Source: Yinghuangia elevatio (GTDB taxonomy: Bacteria > Actinomycetota > Actinomycetes > Streptomycetales > Streptomycetaceae). From it: DNA of 64,000 bases. The translations under genes were made by a program, and so were the position numbers. Under the pieces are notes generated by a model. It had not been told where the DNA came from. It ran no database searches and saw nothing but the letters and a program-made list of their open reading frames with translations. Location of the stretch: the NCBI RefSeq assembly GCF_040649515.1, contig NZ_JBEZFP010000003.1, positions 91,887-155,886 of the forward strand, given 5' to 3'. This document shows positions 58,629 to 64,000 of this stretch, one piece after another; the stretch's first letter is position 1; every line of letters begins with the position of its first letter.

Positions 58629-59471
58629 TCAGCGCTCCGCTTCGCCCGGCAAACCCTTCGACGCCCCGCTCGAACCCCGGTTCGAAGCCGACTTCGACGC
58701 GGACTCCGCGGCCGAGTGCGCGCCCGGCCCCGGCGAGACGCCCTCCTCGCGGGTGCGGAAATCCCGGGGGTGGCCTTCGGCGTGTCGCGGGTTGGGGGCG
58801 GGGCGCAGTGTGCGGTCGCCGTAGCGGAAGGCGAATCCGAGGGCGACGACCAGTACGCCGACGAGCACGATGTTGCGGACGACGACGGCATATCCGTGGT
58901 CCACCACGTCGGTGAACGGGTAGGGGTACCAGTCGGTGATCGCGCCATGGACGAGGGTGTAGATCGCCCAAAGGAGCGGAAGGGCCAGGATCTGCACGGG
59001 AGTCGCCCGGCCGATGCGGGGGCGGGGGCCGAACAGGAGCCAGCCGAGCAGCGCGAGTACCGGCATCGCGTAGTGCAGCAGGTAGTCGGCGACCAGCCCG
59101 GCGCCATGGAGGTCCAGCAGGCCCGCGAGGACGGTCGCGTACACGATGCCGGTGGTGGTGATGCAGACCAGGGCGGTGAGCCGCAGCATCCGCCACAGCG
59201 GTCCGTCGCGGTCGGGGCGCAGGGCGAGTTGGGCGGCGGTCACAGTGACCAGGATGTTGCTCTGAATGGTGAAGTAGCTCAGATAGCGCAGGATCCGCAC
59301 CCCGGCGTTGTCCGAGGTGAACTCCGGTCCCCCGCGCGCGCTCACCACGAACTGGATGACGAGCCCGGCCACTCCGACGAGCGCCGTGAGCCCGTGCCAC
59401 CCCCGCGCCGACGTACGCCGGTCCCACGAGCCAAGCCTCTGGCGAATACCGCCCAAACCAGCCGAATTCAT
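58629..59471 (-). CDS. Pr6Pr-family integral membrane protein
   Basis: Protein of 280 residues with six predicted membrane helices. LSYFTIQSNILVTVTAAQLA near 64, LLHYAMPVLALLGWLLFGPR near 130, and the WAIYTLVHGAITDWYPYPF motif near 160 are characteristic of Pr6Pr/FAR-17a-related membrane proteins. The C-terminal tail (about 220-280) is disordered, Ser/Ala/Gly-rich. Start at ATG 59471; an in-frame ATG at 59477 is nearly equivalent. Role unknown; the family is widespread in actinobacteria. Confidence 0.82.
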   Translation of the reverse strand: MNSAGLGGIRQRLGSWDRRTSARGWHGLTALVGVAGLVIQFVVSARGGPEFTSDNAGVRILRYLSYFTIQSNILVTVTAAQLALRPDRDGPLWRMLRLTALVCITTTGIVYATVLAGLLDLHGAGLVADYLLHYAMPVLALLGWLLFGPRPRIGRATPVQILALPLLWAIYTLVHGAITDWYPYPFTDVVDHGYAVVVRNIVLVGVLVVALGFAFRYGDRTLRPAPNPRHAEGHPRDFRTREEGVSPGPGAHSAAESASKSASNRGSSGASKGLPGEAER

Positions 59472-59560
59472 ACCCATATCGTAGAAAGACGCCGCCGCGC
59501 ATCCGCGCCGCGGCGCCTCCGACACCTTGCTTCGCTTGCGGCCTCACACAGCCGCGCAGA

Positions 59561-60139
59561 TCAAGGGAGGACCAGCATGGCGGGGTCCAGGTCGACCGGG
59601 AACGGGCGCTCGACCCGCACCAACTCGCCCTTCTGGATCACCCTCCTGGTCATATAGCGGCCCTTCTCAAACTCGTCGATCGTGACGCAAGCGGTGGGCT
59701 GCAAGTCCACACGCCAATACGACGGGATGGCGGCTTCCGCATAGAGCTTGGGCTTGAGCACGAGATCCGAACGCCGGTTGAACGGCGAGATCACTTCGAC
59801 CACCAGCAGGATGGCATCGGCATCGACGGTCAGCTCAGCCTGTGCCGCGGCCTCCGCATCCAAGACGACCACGTCCGGAATGAGCAGGCCGCAGGGCAAC
59901 AAGATGTTGACGTCCGAGAACACCTCAACGTCGGCACCCGCGTCCTCGGCAGCGCGATCGAGCAGGTTGCGAAGCTTGTAGACAGCTCGCTGATGGGGGA
60001 TTCCAGGACTCGGAGACACAGTCAGCGCACCGTCCACCAGTTCGATGCGCTGATGCTTGTCCTCCGGCAGCGCGAGAACCTGCTCCACCGTCCACGGGCC
60101 CTCATGCCCGACAACGTCGTGACCCTGGCCAACGCTCAT
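59561..60139 (-). CDS. Uma2-family PD-(D/E)XK endonuclease-like protein
   Basis: Protein of 192 residues of the Uma2 (DUF820) restriction-endonuclease-like fold: PWTVEQVLALPEDKHQRIEL near 18, HQRAVYKLRNLLDRAAE near 48, and the catalytic core LLIPDVVVLDAEA ... ILLVVEVISPFNRRSD with the Asp and Glu of PD-(D/E)XK. Streptomyces genomes carry dozens of such genes, of unknown target. ATG at 60139 with GGAGGGGG directly upstream; a longer frame to 60196 lacks a ribosome site. Base use is less GC-biased than its neighbours, in keeping with a mobile or recently acquired gene. Confidence 0.88.
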   Translation of the reverse strand: MSVGQGHDVVGHEGPWTVEQVLALPEDKHQRIELVDGALTVSPSPGIPHQRAVYKLRNLLDRAAEDAGADVEVFSDVNILLPCGLLIPDVVVLDAEAAAQAELTVDADAILLVVEVISPFNRRSDLVLKPKLYAEAAIPSYWRVDLQPTACVTIDEFEKGRYMTRRVIQKGELVRVERPFPVDLDPAMLVLP

Positions 60140-60245
60140 GACCCCCTCCATCCGGTCGTCCTCGGCGCGCTCAGTCTCATCGCGTCGGTCCACCATGTCA
60201 GGGAGTCACCGCCCAATCACCCATTCGGCCTATCGGGCCATGGCC

Positions 60246-61376
60246 TTACAGCCCTACCTCGCGGAACAGCAGGCCGATCTCCTCGTTGGACAGCCGCCGG
60301 GTACGCCCCGGGCGCTGGTCGCCCAGCTGGATCGGCCCGAACTTCGTACGCACCAGCCGCTCCACCGGGAAGCCCAGCTCCGCCAGCATGCGCCGCACGA
60401 TGTGCTTGCGGCCCTCGTGCAGCACGACCTCGACCATGTACGTCTTGCCGAGCTGGTCGATGATCCGGAAGCTGTCCGCGCGCGCGAGGCCGTCCTCCAG
60501 CTCGACGCCCTCCTTGAGCCGCTTGCCCAGGTCGCGCGGGATCGGCCCCTGAATCTGCGCGAGGTACGTCTTGGTCACCTCGTAGCTCGGGTGCGTCAAC
60601 CGGTTCGACAGCTCGCCGTGGTTGGTGAGCAGGATCAGGCCCTCGGTCTCGGTGTCCAGCCGACCGACGTGGAACAGGCGCTGCTCGTGGTCCGTGATGT
60701 ACTCGGCGAGCGTGGGACGGCCCTCGGGGTCGTACATCGTCGACACGACGCCCGCGGGCTTGTTCAGCGCTATGTAGACCTCGCCGCTGGAGGTCGGAAT
60801 CCGCAGGCCGTCGACCTTGATCTCGACCTTGGTCGGGTCCACCCGCAGGCCCTGCTCGCGCACGACCTGTCCGTCGACCTCGACGCGGCCCATGTCGATC
60901 AGCTCTTCGCAGGCCCGGCGGCTGCCGATGCCCGCCTGCGCCATGACCTTCTGGAGGCGTACGCCTTCCTGGGTCTCGCGCGTGTTCCGCTCACCCTCGC
61001 GGACGGTGGTCGGACGACGGTCGGGACGGCTCGTCCCACCGCCGCTGCCGCGGCGCGGGCCCTGCGCACCGGAGCCGCCGGAACCCGAGCGGGAACCCGC
61101 ACCGGAACCGCCGCGGCCGCCGCCGTAGCCACCGCCCTGGCTGCCGCCTTGGCCGCCGCCGTAGCCCTGGCCGCCGCCGGATCCGCCGCGACCGGCGCCG
61201 GAGCGGCCCGCGTCACCGCGGCCCGTACCGCCTCCGCCACCTCGGCCGGCGTCGCCCCGTCCCGAGCCGCCGCGCCCGGCGGCGCCGCCCCGCGGTGCGC
61301 CGGACCGCTCGTCGCGGTTGTTGCCCGCGCCGCGGAAGTTGCCGCGGCCGGAGCCCTGCCTGCCTGTGCCAGCCAT
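60246..61376 (-). CDS. rluB: 23S rRNA pseudouridine synthase, RsuA/RluB family
   Basis: RNA-modifying enzyme of 376 residues. An S4 RNA-binding domain (about 142-200, RLQKVMAQAGIGSRRACEEL) precedes the catalytic domain, where the active-site Asp lies in FHVGRLDTETEGLILLTNHG near 240. A long N-terminal Gly/Arg-rich extension (about 1-120) with RGG-like repeats (GRGDAGRGG, GGYGGGRGG) is far longer than in E. coli RluB and likely binds RNA. The ATG at 61376 overlaps the scpB stop as ATGA. Last gene of scpA-scpB-rluB. The modified uridine cannot be assigned precisely; RsuA-like relatives share the fold. Confidence 0.94.
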   Translation of the reverse strand: MAGTGRQGSGRGNFRGAGNNRDERSGAPRGGAAGRGGSGRGDAGRGGGGGTGRGDAGRSGAGRGGSGGGQGYGGGQGGSQGGGYGGGRGGSGAGSRSGSGGSGAQGPRRGSGGGTSRPDRRPTTVREGERNTRETQEGVRLQKVMAQAGIGSRRACEELIDMGRVEVDGQVVREQGLRVDPTKVEIKVDGLRIPTSSGEVYIALNKPAGVVSTMYDPEGRPTLAEYITDHEQRLFHVGRLDTETEGLILLTNHGELSNRLTHPSYEVTKTYLAQIQGPIPRDLGKRLKEGVELEDGLARADSFRIIDQLGKTYMVEVVLHEGRKHIVRRMLAELGFPVERLVRTKFGPIQLGDQRPGRTRRLSNEEIGLLFREVGL

Positions 61377-62596
61377 CAATCGTCCGTAGTCGTCTGACCG
61401 GTCTCGTCGGCCGCGTCCGGCTGTGTGGCGGACGCGGACCCGCTCCCGGTGTCGGTGGGGTCGTCGGCCGCGGGGGCGGGGTCTGCGGGAGCGCTGTCCG
61501 CGCTGTCCTCGGCATCCGCCGCCGCGGAGTCTTCGCCACCAGTATCCCCGGTTTCCCCGCCCTCGGCTGCCACCGGCCCGGGCACCTTCGCGGACGGGCC
61601 CCCGGACACGTCTTCAGGCACGTCTTCAGGCACGTCCTCGGCCAGGTCGTCAGGTGCGCCTACAGGTGCGTCGTCGGACGGGCCTTCGGCCCCACTCTCG
61701 AAGTCGCTCCCAGCCCGACCGTCGGACAAATCAGCCCCGACTGCGTCGTCCGAGTCCTCGGCCTCGTCCGTGGTCCCGGTCTGCTCCACGCCTCCCCGCG
61801 AGCCGCTCGGGGAGCCGCCCAGCGGGAAGCCCTCCAAGCCGCCCTCGGTCTCCGCCTCCAGGGCCTCCACCTCGGGCAGGAAGGGCGCAAGCTCCGGCAG
61901 CTCGTCCAGGCTCACGAGGCCCATGCGCTCCATGAAGAAGTCCGTCGTGCGGTACAGGAACGCCCCGGTCTCGGGCTCGACGCCGTACTCCTCGACGAGG
62001 CCGCGGGCGAGCAGCGTACGCATGACGCCGTCGCAGTTGACGCCCCGCACCGCGGAGATGCGGCTGCGGCTGACCGGCTGGCGGTAGGCCACCACGGCCA
62101 GCGTCTCCAGCGCGGCCTGCGTGAGCTTCGACTGCTGGCCGTCGAGCACGAACTTCTCGACCGCCTCGGCGTGCTCCGGCCGCGTGTAGAACCGCCAGCC
62201 CCCGGCCACCTGGCGCAGGTCGAAGCCGCGGTTCTGGGCCGTGTACTCCGCGGACAGCTCGCGCAGCGCCGTCACCACCGCCTCGGTCGGCTGTTCGAGG
62301 ACCTGGGCGAGCACGATGTCCGGGACGGGACTGTCGACGACCATCAGCACGGCTTCGAGCTGCGGCTTGAGGAGTGCGGGGTCCAGCCCTGACACGATCT
62401 CGGCCGGTGGCCCCGCCTCGGGCGCGCGGCCGTGCTCGGGCTCCGGCTCCGTCCGGTCGCCCGGCGTGGTCTCGTGGCCCTCGTCCGCGTGCGCGTGCTC
62501 GCGCTGCATCGGCAGAGCGGCGGTCTCCGTCGCGGCGGCGTCGGGCGTACCGCCAGGCTCGTCCGGCGGCTCGATCCAGAACCCCTCGTCACTCAT
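61376..62596 (-). CDS. scpB: SMC-Scp complex subunit ScpB
   Basis: Chromosome-segregation kleisin-interacting protein of 406 residues. Two winged helices lie at about 75-245: PQLEAVLMVVDSPVPDIVLA, TQAALETLAVVAYRQPVSRS and ISAVRGVNCDGVMRTLLARG. A disordered N-terminus (1-70) and a long acidic C-terminal tail (about 260-406, with repeated EDVPEDV blocks) frame the core; ScpB is normally about 200 residues, so the tail is a marked extension. ATG start overlaps the scpA stop (ATGA). Works with ScpA and SMC in nucleoid compaction. Confidence 0.93.
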   Translation of the reverse strand: MSDEGFWIEPPDEPGGTPDAAATETAALPMQREHAHADEGHETTPGDRTEPEPEHGRAPEAGPPAEIVSGLDPALLKPQLEAVLMVVDSPVPDIVLAQVLEQPTEAVVTALRELSAEYTAQNRGFDLRQVAGGWRFYTRPEHAEAVEKFVLDGQQSKLTQAALETLAVVAYRQPVSRSRISAVRGVNCDGVMRTLLARGLVEEYGVEPETGAFLYRTTDFFMERMGLVSLDELPELAPFLPEVEALEAETEGGLEGFPLGGSPSGSRGGVEQTGTTDEAEDSDDAVGADLSDGRAGSDFESGAEGPSDDAPVGAPDDLAEDVPEDVPEDVSGGPSAKVPGPVAAEGGETGDTGGEDSAAADAEDSADSAPADPAPAADDPTDTGSGSASATQPDAADETGQTTTDD

Positions 62597-63795
62597 GCCG
62601 GTTCCTCCACGTCGACCGCTTCCGGTTCCACCGCGTCCGCGTCCTGGACCTGCTCGCCCTGGTCCCGGTCCGGCTCGTCGTCTTCGTCGTCTTCGTCGAA
62701 CTGCGCACCCACCTGCGGTGCGTCCTCGTCGCCTCCGGTCCACCGCACATGCAGCTCGCCGAGCGCCTCGACCTGGTCGAACCCGACGGCCGCCTCGCGG
62801 AACAGCTCCAGCAGACACAGGAAGCGCGCGATGACGTGCAGGTTGTCCGGGCAGTCGGCGGTCAGCGCGCGGAAGGTCAGCGCGCCGTGCCTGCGCAGGC
62901 GTTCGACGACGATGGCGGACTGCTCGCGTACGCTCACCCGCTGCACGTGGATGTGCTCGATCGAGACGACCTTGGGGCCCTTGGGCGTCATGGCCCGCGC
63001 CGCCAACCGCGCGAACTTCTCCAGGTCCATCTTGATGACCAGTTCGGGCAGCATGCCCGTGTACCGCTCCTCGAGCGGCACGTCGCGCGGGTACCTGCGC
63101 GCCTCGACCGCCCAGCGCTCGTCGAAGATCGCGGCGATCTGCTTGTACGCCCGGTACTGCAAGAGCCGCGCGAACAGCAGGTCGCGCGCCTCCAGCAGCG
63201 CGAGGTCTTCCTCGTCCTCGATCTCCGCGGCGGGCAGCAGCCTCGCCGCCTTCAGATCGAGCAAGGTGGCCGCCACGACGAGGAACTCGGTGGCGACGCC
63301 GAGGTCCCACTCCGAACCCTGCGCCCGGATGTACGCGATGAACTCGTCGGTGACCTTCGAGAGCGACACTTCGGTCACGTCGAGCTTGTGCTTCGCGATC
63401 AGGCCGAGGAGCAGGTCGAACGGACCCTCGAAGTTGTCCAGGTGGACCGCGAAGCCCTTGTGCTCCTCCGCCGGAACGTCGGCGGGAGCCTCGTGCTCGG
63501 GGGCCTCGTGCTCAGGAGCCTCGTCCTCAGGGGCCCCGTCCGCGGGAGCCTCGTCCCCTGGGGCCCCGTCCGCGGGAGCCTCGTCCGATGCAGCCGCGGC
63601 GTCGGCGTCGGCGTGCGCCGCATCCTCGGCAGCGCGGTCCTCCGGAACGGAGGCGGCATCAGCACCCGAATCGTCCAACGGCACCCCGGCCGGGTCGCCC
63701 GTCCCGCCCCCCGGCCCGCCTTGCGCGGGCAGCGCGCCGACGCCGCCCCGGCCGAGCGGGCGGCGGGCGGGTGGGACCGGGTTGGCAGTGGACAT
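62593..63795 (-). CDS. scpA: SMC-Scp complex kleisin subunit ScpA
   Basis: Kleisin linking SMC and ScpB; 400 residues. The N-terminal helical domain starts at about 112 (GFAVHLDNFEGPFDLLLGLI, HKLDVTEVSLSKVTDEFIAY), the middle has WDLGVATEFLVVAATLLDLK, and the C-terminal winged helix includes FRALTADCPDNLHVIARFLC. A disordered acidic N-terminus (1-110) contains imperfect repeats of the APADGAP / DEAPEHEAP type and an acidic tail closes the protein. ATG 63795 chosen as the first with suitable N-terminus; the ribosome site is weak. Normally parA precedes it; it would lie beyond the right edge. Confidence 0.93.
   Translation of the reverse strand: MSTANPVPPARRPLGRGGVGALPAQGGPGGGTGDPAGVPLDDSGADAASVPEDRAAEDAAHADADAAAASDEAPADGAPGDEAPADGAPEDEAPEHEAPEHEAPADVPAEEHKGFAVHLDNFEGPFDLLLGLIAKHKLDVTEVSLSKVTDEFIAYIRAQGSEWDLGVATEFLVVAATLLDLKAARLLPAAEIEDEEDLALLEARDLLFARLLQYRAYKQIAAIFDERWAVEARRYPRDVPLEERYTGMLPELVIKMDLEKFARLAARAMTPKGPKVVSIEHIHVQRVSVREQSAIVVERLRRHGALTFRALTADCPDNLHVIARFLCLLELFREAAVGFDQVEALGELHVRWTGGDEDAPQVGAQFDEDDEDDEPDRDQGEQVQDADAVEPEAVDVEEPA
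63485..63590 (-). repeat. imperfect coding repeat in the scpA 5' region
   Basis: Units of GGAGCCTCGTCC-like 12- and 30-base blocks (plus-strand reading) encode the Glu/Ala/Pro repeats of the ScpA N-terminus; neighbouring units differ by few bases, so the tract is likely to vary in length between strains. Confidence 0.6.
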
Positions 63796-63962
63796 CGGGT
63801 TCCATGGTGCTGGGCGGGGACGACGGCGACGGGTTGCCCCGCCGGTAGATGCCGGATTTTCACGGTTTGACCGAGCATTGCGCAAGGGGCTGCGTCCGAT
63901 CGGCCGCCCGCCAGGATCTCCGCCGTACTCGCGGTACACCCCCCGACACGCCGAACGGGGGC

Positions 63963-64000
63963 GGATCCACGGCCAAGTCCCGGGACTTGGCCGTGGATCC
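63963..64000. terminator. perfect 38-base palindrome at the right edge
   Basis: GGATCCACGGCCAAGTCCC is followed at once by its exact complement, giving 19-base arms with no spacer. It lies upstream of scpA and probably ends the transcript of the gene beyond the window. Confidence 0.75.

Noticed and set aside
1..64000. Mobile elements, tRNA genes and CRISPR arrays
   Set aside because: I scanned for transposase or integrase motifs, cloverleaf-forming sequence and regularly spaced repeats; none was convincing, and the tandem repeats seen are short, degenerate and without spacers.

Overview
This is very high-GC actinomycete DNA of the Streptomyces / Streptomycetales type. Support comes from the conserved scpA-scpB-rluB, tyrA and cmk-plsC-der blocks, a WhiJ/BldB-type DUF5753-DUF397 pair, DUF3558-like and DUF732-like exported proteins, a sortase-class-E-like surface protein, leaderless-looking starts and GTG/TTG start codons. 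I cannot separate Streptomyces from close relatives such as Kitasatospora, Yinghuangia or Embleya. I see no tRNA, rRNA, CRISPR array, insertion sequence or phage gene.

Layout. (1) 1-11.9 kb: a catabolic region. A GntR/FCD regulator, a GMC oxidoreductase and an acetoacetyl-CoA synthetase are on the minus strand. They face a plus-strand run of FAH-family enzyme, VOC extradiol-type dioxygenase, MhpA-type FAD hydroxylase, HsaA-type flavin monooxygenase, alpha/beta hydrolase and ACMSD-type amidohydrolase. Together these look like hydroxylation, meta-cleavage and hydrolysis of an aromatic or polycyclic substrate. (2) 12-19.6 kb: three acyl-CoA dehydrogenase genes (one an internally fused double-length FadE) with an uncharacterised CrtC/AttH-like protein, a PPOX protein and an SDR; this resembles steroid-type beta-oxidation. 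(3) 19.8-26.5 kb: a drug-type MFS exporter, a small membrane protein, a lipoprotein, a hypothetical protein, bioA and a striking Met/Gly/Ser/Asn repeat protein. (4) 26.6-29.6 kb: der, plsC and cmk. (5) 30-52 kb: accessory DNA with an oxidoreductase, a P-loop protein, a second MFS exporter, small hypotheticals, PadR plus FadD, a cobalamin-binding protein beside a remnant of a cobalamin adenosyltransferase, an epoxide hydrolase, a surface protein, a likely macrolide/streptogramin inactivation cassette (TetR, Vat-like acetyltransferase, macrolide-type glycosyltransferase), a broken DUF5753 regulator, an M50-like membrane peptidase and a BBE-type flavoenzyme. (6) 49-64 kb: an XPB-like helicase-associated protein, tyrA, two tandem paralogous proteins that may be GTPase-associated (GAP1-like), a Pr6Pr membrane protein, a Uma2 endonuclease, and rluB-scpB-scpA.

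The housekeeping genes scpA-scpB-rluB, tyrA and cmk-plsC-der all lie on the minus strand in the order usual for Streptomyces, but about 7 kb and 22 kb of other genes separate the three blocks. The accessory interval between tyrA and cmk holds nearly all the decayed genes (three fragments) and the resistance-like genes, so it behaves as an insertion-prone zone. Strong perfect hairpins separate most convergent pairs. Several divergent regulator or enzyme promoters carry short perfect inverted repeats placed where operators normally sit.
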